From an uncultured Lachnospiraceae bacterium (GTDB taxonomy: Bacteria; Bacillota; Clostridia; Lachnospirales; Lachnospiraceae), in the NCBI GenBank assembly GCA_946631935.1, contig CAMPAP010000126.1, positions 1 through 28,825 on the forward strand: a stretch of DNA of 28,825 nt, in the 5' to 3' direction. How positions within the stretch are numbered: position 1 is the stretch's first letter; each line of letters opens with the position of its first letter. Positions 6,636 through 15,397 of this stretch are shown here, one piece after another. The position numbers and the translations under genes were made by a program. The notes under the pieces were generated by a model, which did not search any database, was not told where the DNA came from, and saw only the letters and a list, made by a program, of their open reading frames with translations.

Positions 6636-6657
6636 ACTAAAAATGGAGGTGTATGTT

Positions 6658-6861
6658 ATGTCCAGAGCTACTCTTGAAGAAAAAATCAAATCGCTGCCTG
6701 ATGCCTATATAGAAGATGTAGCATTGTTTATTGATTATGTTGTTTTTCGTGGTCAAAATGATCAAGCAGATAAAGCGACTAATCTTATGGATTTTTTTGG
6801 ATGTGTATCACTTCCTGATGGCATGATTTTTCAAAAAGAGGTAAGAGATGAGTGGAATTGA
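6658..6861 (+). CDS. vapB: VapB/DUF2281-like antitoxin
   Basis: This 67-residue protein starts at ATG 6658 behind a strong GGAGG (6645-6649, eight-base spacing). An in-frame ATG at 6643 sits at the predicted transcription start and lacks a site. The N-terminus TLEEKIKSLPDAYIEDVALF followed by DYVVFRG resembles the DUF2281/VapB antitoxin helix pair. The C-terminus FFGCVSLPDGMIFQKEVRDEWN resembles the toxin-wrapping tail of PIN-partner antitoxins. It overlaps the start of the following PIN-domain frame by 14 bp, the normal vapBC organisation. The antitoxin looks complete although its toxin is truncated, so it may now act without a partner or against a homologous toxin elsewhere. Confidence 0.78.
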   Translation: MSRATLEEKIKSLPDAYIEDVALFIDYVVFRGQNDQADKATNLMDFFGCVSLPDGMIFQKEVRDEWN

Positions 6862-6943
6862 TTACCTTGCTGATACAAATGCCATTATATATCTGCTAAG
6901 CGGAAATGATTGTATGCGCCCTTATGTGACTAATACGATGTGA
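6848..6943 (+). pseudogene. vapC: VapC PIN-domain toxin, truncated after 31 residues
   Basis: From ATG 6848 the frame reads MSGIDYLADTNAIIYLLSGN and continues to TGA 6943. The opening YLADTNAIIYLL is the first strand of a PIN-domain ribonuclease with its first metal-binding Asp. A VapC needs about 125-140 residues and three more acidic residues, all absent here. After residue 29 or so, the DNA stops resembling a PIN domain in any frame and becomes the 3' part of a different gene, so this is a deletion junction and not a simple frameshift. Any product would lack the catalytic centre. Confidence 0.78.
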
Positions 6944-7101
6944 AAGTTGATATTGCTCAGATTCCTGATTTTTCGGTTCTTAAGACTGAACGAGGATTGT
7001 TTGATAATGTGAGAATTGATGAGAGCAGAACCTGCATTTATTGGAGTGACAGAGTTGATCTTCCCAGTGATACATTATTAGAATATGGATCGTTGATATA
7101 A
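6934..7101 (+). pseudogene. DUF2442 C-terminal remnant
   Basis: In the frame that includes GTG 6940 the sequence encodes VKVDIAQIPDFSVLKTERG and then FDNVRIDESRTCIYWSDRVD, followed by LPSDTLLEYGSLI and TAA. The elements FDNVRID, a Trp two or three residues before an acidic DL, and the final DTLLEYG are the C-terminal half of DUF2442, a small protein often paired with DUF4160 in toxin-antitoxin-like pairs. The first half is missing and a TAA closes the frame at 6931-6933. The frame overlaps the truncated vapC end, so two unrelated genes were joined by a deletion here. Confidence 0.65.
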
Positions 7102-7164
7102 ACACTTGGAAGTTACTTTAAAGACCTATTTTTATGTATCTTAAAGATCCTTTACGGATATTTT

Positions 7165-10029
7165 ATGAGTGATGTATTGAGGGATAAGGGAAAAATAAAA
7201 AGATTCTATTCAAAGATGCTGTTATACATCGCTGTAATGGTTTTTTTCGTGAGCGTTGTAATAGTTTATTACAGACATCTTGATTCTGAAACAAGAGAGA
7301 ACATAGTCAGTAAGGGCAGGATCAATGCCCTTGAATCCTCTCACGAGATCGACAGCTGTATTTCTTCAAGTCTCGATATTCTTAAGCTTTCAGCATATAC
7401 ACTTGATAATATGATCACAGAGAAAAGACCCAGGGAGGAGATCCTGGATTTTCTTACCGACGAGACCGTTGCTGTCGGTAATTCTCTTATTGCGGATACC
7501 ACCGGAGTGTACGGATATATTAACGGTGAGTATATGGACGGTTCGGGATGGGATCCCGGAGAAGGATATGACCCTACCGTCAGGCCCTGGTACATTGAAG
7601 GTATCGCAGGTGGCGGAGATATCGTAATCGTAGATCCTTATACTGATCTTGATACTGGAAGTGTCATGATCGCGCTTACCAAAACTCTCTGTGACGGAAA
7701 AAGCGTTGTTGGTATAGATATATCCATGGATTCGCTGCAGGCTGTTGTTGAAGAGCAGGTTGGAAGCAGCTTAAATTATGAATTTATAGTTAATTCCAAG
7801 GGTATAATAGTGGCCCATTCATTTGCAGACTTTATAGGGGATGATATCTTCCTGGATGAAGATCCCATTGCGAAGGCTATAGCAAGTCGCATCAAAAGTA
7901 ATGCCGATGATAATTTCTATTTCAGGTATCAGGGAAGGGATTACATGGTCTATGTCATGCATCTTGATTATGGCTGGACCACGGTATCTGTCATCGATGC
8001 CACGACGCAGTTTTCAAATCTTAAGGGACCTTTGTATTTTACTGTCTTTATATCCATACTGATCATTGTCGTATTTGTCATTATCATGTTCTTCTCCATT
8101 AAGAAAGAAAACAGGGCGAGGACACTTGCCATAAAAAGCTCTCAGGCAGAGTCTGCCAATAAAGCCAAGTCATCCTTCCTTTCAAACATGAGTCATGAGA
8201 TAAGGACTCCCATAAATGCCATCCTTGGAATGAATGAGATGATCCTCAGGGAGTCGGACGATGAATCTGTTCTTGAATATTCCGAAAACATAAAAAGTGC
8301 CGGAAATTCCCTTCTTGGGATCATCAACGATGTACTGGATTTTTCCAAGATTGAAGCCGGTAAGATTGAGATAATACCTGTGGATTACGATCTTTCATCT
8401 GTTATAAACGATCTTGTTAACCTGATACATAAAAGAGCGGGTGATAAGGGGCTGAAGCTGAGGCTTGATATTGATAAAAATATTCCCGGACGTCTAAGCG
8501 GCGACGAGGTCCGTATCAAGCAGGTGATCACAAACATCCTTACCAATGCCGTTAAGTATACGGAAGAGGGAAGCATCACCTTTGCTGTGGGTTACGAGGG
8601 TATAACAGGTGATGATGATTCCATTATTCTGAAAGTCAGGATAAGGGATACCGGAATAGGCATCAAAGAAGAGGACCTTAAGAGGCTGTTTTCAAAATTT
8701 GAAAGGATCGAAGAAGAAAGGAACCGGAACATCGAAGGAACGGGCCTTGGAATGAGTATTACCAAGTCTCTTCTTGAAATGATGGGTTCATCCCTTGTTG
8801 TAGAGAGCGTTTACGGTAAGGGCTCGGTTTTTTCCTTTGATCTTAAGCAAAGAGTAGTCAGCAGGGAGCCCATCGGTGACTACGAAGAAACATTCAGGCA
8901 GAATCTGAAAAAACATGAAGCATACAGAGGAAAATTCATTGCCGGGGATGCCAGGATACTTGTGGTTGATGATAATCCCATGAATCTTGTGGTGTTTAAA
9001 GGGCTTATCAAACAAACACTTATTAAGATCGATACCGCAAATGACGGTAACGAAGCCGTAAAGCTTGCCTCTTCAAATTCATATGACATTCTGTTCCTTG
9101 ATCATCTGATGCCCGGTAAAGACGGTATCGAAACTCTCCGTGACATAAGAAATATTTCGGATGGGCCTAATATCAAAACACCCGCTGTCTGCCTTACCGC
9201 AAATGCCATATCCGGAGCCAGGGACATATATATTGAAGCGGGATTTGATGATTATCTTACAAAGCCCATTGATACGGAAAAACTTGAGGAGATGCTGCTT
9301 GATCTTTTGCCTCATGAGAAGATAGAACCATATACCGATGATAAGTTTAAAACCGATAATGATCCGGTGAAAAATGATTCTCTCTCAACAAATGAAAATA
9401 CGGAAAGCAAAGACAAAATAAAGAGCCAAAACATAGGTGACGATGTTCCTGAGGAATTAAAACCTTTGCTTGGCTGCATGCTTATAGATATTAAATCGGG
9501 ACTTAAAAACAGCGCATCCCCGGAAATGTATCTTGACGTGCTTAAAATCTATTATGATTCATATGATGATGTATCCTCGGAACTTAACCGCTTAATGGCC
9601 GAGGAAAATTTTGAATTATTTACTATCAAGATCCATGCGCTTAAGAGTTCATCACGGATAATAGGAGCAAAGGATCTCGGAGACTTTGCCCAAAGACTTG
9701 AAGATGCAGGTAAGTCCGGAAATTATGATCTCATCCGAAATGATCATGTTAAGTTCATGTCTGATTATTCTTTGCTCAGAGAAAAGCTCTCAAAGGTGTG
9801 CGTAAAAGAGGATAAAAACAAACCGTTGGCATCATCTGATTTTCTGCTTCTTAAATATGAGCAAATTTATCATGCGGCGGATGATATGGACTGTGACAGA
9901 CTTGAAAGCATCTTCAGGGAACTTGATGAGTATATAATCCCCGAAGGCGAGAGAGTGGTGATGAAAAAACTAAGGACTGCGGTTTCGGAATTTAATTATG
10001 ATCTCATAGTCGATCTGTTACCTTTTTGA
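7165..10029 (+). CDS. Hybrid histidine kinase with dCache sensor, REC and Hpt (kinase 1)
   Basis: This 954-residue membrane kinase has, in order, TM1 (about 17-36), an extracytoplasmic dCache_1 domain (37-290), TM2 (291-312), HisKA with the H-box SNMSHEIRTPINA and phospho-His344, HATPase with N-box TNAVKYTEEG (about 455), DTGIGI (495) and GTGLGMS (525), REC starting ILVVDDNPMN (598) with Asp646 and Lys700, Hpt with IHALKSSSRIIG and His824, and a last module of about 60 residues (893-954). The dCache domain has Tyr135, Arg140, Trp142, Tyr143 and Asp185. This spacing fits the amino-acid-binding motif described for PctA-type dCache receptors, so an amino-acid ligand is predicted. The ribosome binding site is weak. 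A terminator follows at 10046. It is first of four tandem kinases, and no output domain is attached. Confidence 0.95.
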   Translation: MSDVLRDKGKIKRFYSKMLLYIAVMVFFVSVVIVYYRHLDSETRENIVSKGRINALESSHEIDSCISSSLDILKLSAYTLDNMITEKRPREEILDFLTDETVAVGNSLIADTTGVYGYINGEYMDGSGWDPGEGYDPTVRPWYIEGIAGGGDIVIVDPYTDLDTGSVMIALTKTLCDGKSVVGIDISMDSLQAVVEEQVGSSLNYEFIVNSKGIIVAHSFADFIGDDIFLDEDPIAKAIASRIKSNADDNFYFRYQGRDYMVYVMHLDYGWTTVSVIDATTQFSNLKGPLYFTVFISILIIVVFVIIMFFSIKKENRARTLAIKSSQAESANKAKSSFLSNMSHEIRTPINAILGMNEMILRESDDESVLEYSENIKSAGNSLLGIINDVLDFSKIEAGKIEIIPVDYDLSSVINDLVNLIHKRAGDKGLKLRLDIDKNIPGRLSGDEVRIKQVITNILTNAVKYTEEGSITFAVGYEGITGDDDSIILKVRIRDTGIGIKEEDLKRLFSKFERIEEERNRNIEGTGLGMSITKSLLEMMGSSLVVESVYGKGSVFSFDLKQRVVSREPIGDYEETFRQNLKKHEAYRGKFIAGDARILVVDDNPMNLVVFKGLIKQTLIKIDTANDGNEAVKLASSNSYDILFLDHLMPGKDGIETLRDIRNISDGPNIKTPAVCLTANAISGARDIYIEAGFDDYLTKPIDTEKLEEMLLDLLPHEKIEPYTDDKFKTDNDPVKNDSLSTNENTESKDKIKSQNIGDDVPEELKPLLGCMLIDIKSGLKNSASPEMYLDVLKIYYDSYDDVSSELNRLMAEENFELFTIKIHALKSSSRIIGAKDLGDFAQRLEDAGKSGNYDLIRNDHVKFMSDYSLLREKLSKVCVKEDKNKPLASSDFLLLKYEQIYHAADDMDCDRLESIFRELDEYIIPEGERVVMKKLRTAVSEFNYDLIVDLLPF

Positions 10030-10045
10030 CGTAGTAAAATAATCA

Positions 10046-10069
10046 GCCGGTATATGATCCCGGTTTTTT
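10046..10069 (+). terminator. Intrinsic terminator after kinase 1
   Basis: GCCGGTAT (10046-10053) pairs with ATCCCGGT (10057-10064) around ATG, with one mismatch and one wobble, and a run of six T starts at 10064. It separates kinase 1 from the rest of the array, although readthrough is possible because the stem is modest. Confidence 0.65.
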
Positions 10070-10147
10070 ATCTGAGTGATCAGCTGATATTTCAGTTAAG
10101 TATTTAACTTGTAAAATAACTGACAGGTTTAACGAAGGCAAAAAAAT

Positions 10148-13100
10148 ATGGATACCCGGAAAAGAAGCATTGTATTTACAAACGATCACTGCATAGGATG
10201 TAACAAATGTATCAAAGCCTGTAGTGCCATTGGGGCATGTGTTTCCACTGAGGAAAACGGCAAGTGGAGGATCGATGTAGACGGAAGCAAGTGTGTGGCC
10301 TGCGGAAGCTGTATCGATGTGTGTGTTCACGGAGCAAGGGAATTTTCGGATGATACCGAGAGGTTTTTTGAAGATCTGAAAAAAGGAGAGAAGATTTCTC
10401 TTCTTCTTGCCCCTGCATTTAAAGCCAATTATCCCGATGAGTATGAAAGTGTCCTGGGCGGATTAAAGGCTCTTGGCGCAGACCGTATTATAAGTGTTTC
10501 TTTCGGTGCGGACATAACAACCTGGGGATATCTTAATTATATTAAAAAATATGATTTTGCCGGAGGTATATCCCAGCCCTGTCCGGCAGTTGTTTCTTAC
10601 ATAGAAAGGTATCTTCCGGAGCTTCTTCCCAAGCTCTTTCCCGTTCAGAGCCCTCTTATGTGTGCTGCCATCTATGCGCGCAAAAAGATGGGTATTAAAG
10701 AAAAGTTTGCTTTCATCAGTCCCTGTATCGCAAAAAAACTTGAGATAGAAGATCCTCATAACGAGGGGCTCGTCCAGTATAATGTGACCTTCGAACATCT
10801 GATGAAATATGTCAGGGAACATGATATAAAGGGACCTTCAGCCCGTTCTGAGATCGAATACGGTCTTGGTTCTTTTTATCCCACACCCGGAGGCCTTGCC
10901 GAGAATGTCAAATGGTTCCTCGGAGATGATGTTTTTATCCGTCAGATAGAAGGTGAAAAGCATCTCTATGAGTGGATGCATGAAAACACAGACAGGATCA
11001 AAAATGAAAAGACTCCATTCCTTTTCATAGATGCTCTTAACTGTGAAAAGGGCTGTATCTGCGGAACCGCGGTTAATCCGGAAAGATCGAGAACGGATGA
11101 TGCTCTTTATAATCTTCTTGATATAAGGGAAAAGTCAAAGAGATCGTCAAGCGGTAATGCATGGTCAAAACCTGATAAACCTGAAGAGCGCCTTGAAATG
11201 CTCAATGAGCAGTTTAAGGATCTTGATCTTAACGATTTCTTAAGAGGCTATACGGATAAATCCGCAGGATGTGCTTATCAGACGCCCGGTGAAGAGGCAC
11301 TGGAAGAGATCTTTGTAAGCATGAACAAGCTGACGGAGGAGTCCCGTCACATAGACTGTACATGCTGCGGATATGAAAACTGTCACCAGATGGCCACGGC
11401 TATTTTTAACGGATTCAACCATAAGGAAAACTGTATCTACTATGAAAAAGCAAGAGTTCAGGAACTTGCTGTTGAAAAAGCCATTGCCGAGGAGGCAACC
11501 CAGGCTAAGAGCTCCTTCCTTGCCAATATGAGCCATGAGATCAGAACTCCCATCAATGCAGTGCTTGGAATGAATGAGATGATATTAAGAGAGTGTTCTG
11601 ACAAGGAAATCCTTGCATATTCCGAGAATATCAGGTCTGCGGGAAATGCGCTTTTGGGACTTGTAAATAACATTCTGGATTTTTCCAAGATAGAAGCAGG
11701 CAGGATGGATATCGACCCTGCAGAGTATGATCTTTCTTCCGTTATAAACGATCTGGTCAATATGATACAGATAAGGGCGGATGACAAGGACCTTCTTCTG
11801 GATCTTGTTATTGATAAATCCATTCCAAAGATTTTATACGGGGACGAGATCCGCATAAAGCAGATCATAACCAATCTTCTTACAAACGCTGTCAAATATA
11901 CGCAAAAAGGGTCTGTCACCTTTAAGATCGGATATGAAAAGAAAGATGATGAAAACATCCTGCTTAAGGTTACCGTAAAGGATACCGGTATCGGAATAAA
12001 GGAAGAAGATATTTCAAGGCTCTTTGTTAAGTTTGACCGCATAGAGGAAAGCAGGAACAGAAATATCGAAGGAACCGGCCTTGGAATGAACATAACCATG
12101 AGCCTGCTTGAACTCATGGGATCCACACTTGATGTTAAAAGTATTTACGGTGAGGGGTCGGAATTTGCTTTTTCCCTTGAACAGAAAGTCATCAGATGGG
12201 AAGAACTGGGAGACTTTGAACGTGCATATAAGAAAAATCTTGGAAGCAAGAAGGATTATCATAAGAAATTCACGGCTTCCGGTGCAAGGATCCTTGTCAT
12301 GGACGATAATCCCATGAATCTTATGGTCCTTAAGAATCTCCTGAAACAGACTCTTTTGAGGATCGATACCGCAGATGACGGAGATGAAGGATTGATGATG
12401 TCCAATGTCGCAAAGTATGACATGATCTTTTTCGATCATATGATGCCCGGCAAGGACGGAATAGAAACCCTTCATGAAATGCGTTCACAGCAGTCAAACC
12501 CTAATCTTAAGACTCCCTGCGTCTGTCTTACTGCCAATGCCATATCCGGAGCAAGGGAACAGTATATTGCCGAAGGCTTTGATGATTATCTTTCAAAACC
12601 TATCGATGCCGAAAAAATTGAAAACATGCTGATCAGATATCTTCCCAAAGATAAAGTTGTCATTGAGGTTGTTCATGAAAAGGAAACTGACAGAGAGGAA
12701 CAGAATGAAAACTGTATCCTTCCGGACGGACCTTTGAAGGAACTTAATAAATACAACTGGATAGATGTGCCGTCAGGTATCGCAAGCAGCGGTTCACAGG
12801 ACGCATACATTCCTCTTCTTAAGATCTTTTATGATTCCCTTGATCAAAAGGCTGAGGAGATAGAAGAGCTTTATAATGAAGGGGACCTTAAGAATTACAC
12901 AATCAAGGTTCATGCGCTTAAGAGTTCGGCAAGGATAATCGGTGCCCTTGAATTTGCCGAGAAAGCACAGGAACTTGAAAATGCAGGTAAATCCGATGAT
13001 GAAGAATATATCCGTAAGCATCACGGACCGTTTATAGATGAGTTCAAAACCTTCAAGGATCCTATCGGAGAAGCACTCGGCATAAGTGCTGATTCAGGTG

Positions 13101-13312
13101 ACAAGCCGGAAGCAGATGAAGAAATGCTTAACTCCAAGTTAGAAGAGATCAGGACTGCAGCTGATGATATGGACTGTGTGGCTCTTGAAGAGATCTTTGA
13201 TGAATTGTCCGCATACAGCATACCTGCAGACAGAAAGGAACTCTTTGATAAAGTTAAGAGCGCTGCGGATGATTTCGATTATGATACCATCCTCGAACTT
13301 CTTGGAGAATAA
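10148..13312 (+). CDS. [FeFe]-hydrogenase-like sensor fused to hybrid histidine kinase (kinase 2)
   Basis: This 1054-residue protein has no membrane segment. A double [4Fe-4S] ferredoxin region comes first (Cys15/18/21/25 and Cys49/52/55/59). An [FeFe]-hydrogenase large-subunit domain (about 80-330) keeps four H-cluster cysteines: Cys145 in SQPCPA, Cys193 in SPCIAKKLE, and Cys299 plus Cys303 in NCEKGCICG. The canonical first motif is TSCCP; here its first Cys, the proton-transfer residue, is Pro. A small FeS domain follows (Cys404/407/412/429; CCGYENC...NGFNHKENC). Then come HisKA (His463), HATPase, REC (Asp763), Hpt (His922) and the C-terminal module (993-1054). The start has GAAGG upstream. 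The architecture implies a cytoplasmic H2 or redox sensor and not a catalytic hydrogenase. HydEFG maturases are not in this window. Confidence 0.93.
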   Translation: MDTRKRSIVFTNDHCIGCNKCIKACSAIGACVSTEENGKWRIDVDGSKCVACGSCIDVCVHGAREFSDDTERFFEDLKKGEKISLLLAPAFKANYPDEYESVLGGLKALGADRIISVSFGADITTWGYLNYIKKYDFAGGISQPCPAVVSYIERYLPELLPKLFPVQSPLMCAAIYARKKMGIKEKFAFISPCIAKKLEIEDPHNEGLVQYNVTFEHLMKYVREHDIKGPSARSEIEYGLGSFYPTPGGLAENVKWFLGDDVFIRQIEGEKHLYEWMHENTDRIKNEKTPFLFIDALNCEKGCICGTAVNPERSRTDDALYNLLDIREKSKRSSSGNAWSKPDKPEERLEMLNEQFKDLDLNDFLRGYTDKSAGCAYQTPGEEALEEIFVSMNKLTEESRHIDCTCCGYENCHQMATAIFNGFNHKENCIYYEKARVQELAVEKAIAEEATQAKSSFLANMSHEIRTPINAVLGMNEMILRECSDKEILAYSENIRSAGNALLGLVNNILDFSKIEAGRMDIDPAEYDLSSVINDLVNMIQIRADDKDLLLDLVIDKSIPKILYGDEIRIKQIITNLLTNAVKYTQKGSVTFKIGYEKKDDENILLKVTVKDTGIGIKEEDISRLFVKFDRIEESRNRNIEGTGLGMNITMSLLELMGSTLDVKSIYGEGSEFAFSLEQKVIRWEELGDFERAYKKNLGSKKDYHKKFTASGARILVMDDNPMNLMVLKNLLKQTLLRIDTADDGDEGLMMSNVAKYDMIFFDHMMPGKDGIETLHEMRSQQSNPNLKTPCVCLTANAISGAREQYIAEGFDDYLSKPIDAEKIENMLIRYLPKDKVVIEVVHEKETDREEQNENCILPDGPLKELNKYNWIDVPSGIASSGSQDAYIPLLKIFYDSLDQKAEEIEELYNEGDLKNYTIKVHALKSSARIIGALEFAEKAQELENAGKSDDEEYIRKHHGPFIDEFKTFKDPIGEALGISADSGDKPEADEEMLNSKLEEIRTAADDMDCVALEEIFDELSAYSIPADRKELFDKVKSAADDFDYDTILELLGE

Positions 13313-13345
13313 TACTCAAATATTTGTTTCTTTTGTGGGGGAGAA

Positions 13346-15397
13346 ATGAAAGGTAACAAAAACGAAAAATTTATAATACTTTTAGTATCACTTGCATGTA
13401 TAGGTCTTTCATTTGAAAGTGTGCTTATGGGATGGGAATTCTGGGTTCCGCCTCTTATCATAATGGGAACCATATCCCTCTGGGTCATGAACATTACGGA
13501 AAGACCGGTATATGAAGGCAGGATAGTCTATTATCTGATCTATGCCATGCTTGCCGCTTTTTTCCACGGTGTACATGAGACCAGCTTCTTTGACGTTGCT
13601 CTGGTTCTTGTCCTTGTCATGGTCGCATTTTCATTCTTTGATCGCATCTACATGATGAATGTGTTTTTTGCCGAATTCTTTGTCATCATGGGAATTCAGT
13701 TTTATCTTGCAAGTAAAGGACAGGGGATAGAATTCGATTCGCTCAATATCTCCAGAGTCATACTTCACATGATGATCGTTATCCTTTCTTACTCTGTTTG
13801 TGTCAGGGCGATAAGAAACAGACTTGAAGAAGAGGTTGTTGAAAAGGAAAAGGATGAGCGTATCGAATCCGTTGACGCTGATATGGAGGATTTCCTGACC
13901 AATATCTCCCACGAGCTCAGGACTCCTGTCAATGTCGTAAACGGTATGAGCGAGATCCTTCTTAAAAGTGATCACGGTCCCGAACTTTTATCCATCAAGG
14001 ATGCGGGCGTCATTTTGTCGTATCAGATCGAGGATATCCAGGACTTTACCGAGTGTAAGAGAAGAAAAGTCATCCTTGAAGAAGAGGATTACATGACAAC
14101 ATCTCTTATAAATGATGTTGTCGTTGGTTTCAAGATCGGCGGAATGGGAAAGGGTCTTGAGCTTGTTGTGGATATTGATCCCATGATCCCAACTTCCTTA
14201 AGAGGTGATGTCAAGAAACTTCACAAGATGTTCAGACACCTGATGGTAAATGCCATAAAGTTTACCAAGCAGGGCGGTGTAAATATCAGGCTGTATTCAG
14301 AAAAGACCGATTACGGTATAAACCTCTGCATAGAGATGACCGACACCGGTATCGGTATGGATATGAGAACGATTCAGTCTGTTGTAGACGGTCTGTATCA
14401 GGTCAATAAAAAGAGAAACCGCTCATCAGGCGGTATAGGCCTTGGTCTTTTCATCGTATATGGTTTTGCTCATACGATGGGTGGTTTTGTAAAGATCGAA
14501 AGTGAAAAAGGAAACGGTACCACAGTCAGGGTGACAATCCCACAGAAGGTTATCGATCCCGCACCCTGTCTTGCAATTCATGAAAAGATCACCAAGACAG
14601 TTCTGTTCCATGTTAAATCCGATAAATATAAGGTTCCCAAGGTCCGTGATTTTTACAGGGCTATGGCAATGCATATCGCTATGGGAATCAATGCACCTCT
14701 TTTCTCTGCAGAGACTGTCAAAGAAATCGATAAGATGCGAGAGAAGATGGATGTCGGCTTCATATTTATGGGCGAAGAAGAGTACCAGGTCAATTCACAG
14801 TACTTTGATGAACTATCACACAGTGATATTGTCGTTGCAGTATCCGCCAATTTCGGATTCAAGCCCAATCCCGGAAGCGGTGTTATAGTTATGCCCAAGC
14901 CTCTCTACGGCTATCCCGTAATCAAGATCCTGAACGAAGGATATGATGTTAAGGATCTTGATATATCCGAAAAACTTGCTAAGCCTGACCTTCGCGGAGT
15001 CAGGGCACTTGTAGTTGATGATGAACCCATGAACCTTGTTGTTGCAAGGGGCATGTTTAAGGATTATGAAATGATAATCGATACCGCATCAAGCGGAAAA
15101 GAAGCTATAGAGAAGTTCAGAGAAGGCAATTACGATATTGTCTTTATGGATCATATGATGCCTGAAATGGACGGAGTCGAGACTATGAAGCGTATCAGGA
15201 AGGCTTCGAACGAACTTAAAAAACCTGTATCGGTCGTCGCTCTTACCGCAAATGCAGTATCCGGTGCAAAGGAAATGTTCATGAAGGAAGGATTTGACGG
15301 CTTTATTGCCAAGCCTATATTTATACCTGATTTTGAAAGAGTTATGCTCAAAATTCAGCCCGGGGCGTCATCGAGAAGAGGAGGTGCGAATTCATGA
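13346..15397 (+). CDS. Membrane hybrid histidine kinase with degenerate and true receiver domains (kinase 3)
   Basis: This 683-residue protein starts at ATG 13346 behind GTGGGGGAGAA, 33 bp after kinase 2. The first 155 residues form about five hydrophobic segments with almost no loops, so the sensor is intramembrane or these segments only anchor it. HisKA has NISHELRTPVN with His189. The HATPase shows MVNAIKFTKQG, MTDTGIGMD and GGIGLGLFIV. Residues about 420-540 look like a receiver fold that has lost its Asp (starts KTVLFHVKSDKY). A canonical REC follows: RALVVDDEPMN, Asp602 in MDHMMPEMDG, and a late Lys in AKPIF. There is no Hpt and no C-terminal AAD(D/N)MDC module, unlike its neighbours. 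Its stop overlaps the start of kinase 4 (ATGA), so the two are translationally coupled and may work as a pair, with REC phosphate passing to the Hpt of kinase 4. Confidence 0.92.
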   Translation: MKGNKNEKFIILLVSLACIGLSFESVLMGWEFWVPPLIIMGTISLWVMNITERPVYEGRIVYYLIYAMLAAFFHGVHETSFFDVALVLVLVMVAFSFFDRIYMMNVFFAEFFVIMGIQFYLASKGQGIEFDSLNISRVILHMMIVILSYSVCVRAIRNRLEEEVVEKEKDERIESVDADMEDFLTNISHELRTPVNVVNGMSEILLKSDHGPELLSIKDAGVILSYQIEDIQDFTECKRRKVILEEEDYMTTSLINDVVVGFKIGGMGKGLELVVDIDPMIPTSLRGDVKKLHKMFRHLMVNAIKFTKQGGVNIRLYSEKTDYGINLCIEMTDTGIGMDMRTIQSVVDGLYQVNKKRNRSSGGIGLGLFIVYGFAHTMGGFVKIESEKGNGTTVRVTIPQKVIDPAPCLAIHEKITKTVLFHVKSDKYKVPKVRDFYRAMAMHIAMGINAPLFSAETVKEIDKMREKMDVGFIFMGEEEYQVNSQYFDELSHSDIVVAVSANFGFKPNPGSGVIVMPKPLYGYPVIKILNEGYDVKDLDISEKLAKPDLRGVRALVVDDEPMNLVVARGMFKDYEMIIDTASSGKEAIEKFREGNYDIVFMDHMMPEMDGVETMKRIRKASNELKKPVSVVALTANAVSGAKEMFMKEGFDGFIAKPIFIPDFERVMLKIQPGASSRRGGANS

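Noticed and set aside
6568..6657. Longer N-terminus for the VapB-like antitoxin from ATG 6568
   Set aside because: The extra residues are hydrophobic and F/S-rich from T-tracts, cross the promoter, and lack a ribosome binding site. ATG 6658 has GGAGG at ideal spacing.
6848..7101. Single frameshift in an otherwise complete vapC
   Set aside because: No downstream frame continues the PIN fold or its acidic residues; the following codons match DUF2442, so a deletion joining two genes is the better explanation.
10148..11140. Reading kinase 2's N-terminal part as a catalytic H2-producing hydrogenase
   Set aside because: The proton-transfer Cys of TSCCP is replaced by Pro and the domain is fused to a full kinase-receiver-Hpt. 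A sensory role fits better, though residual activity is not excluded.
11458..12126. 222-codon open frame on the minus strand inside kinase 2
   Set aside because: It lies entirely antisense to the well-conserved HisKA/HATPase region, is Ser/Ile-rich as expected for a complement of this codon usage, and matches no family.
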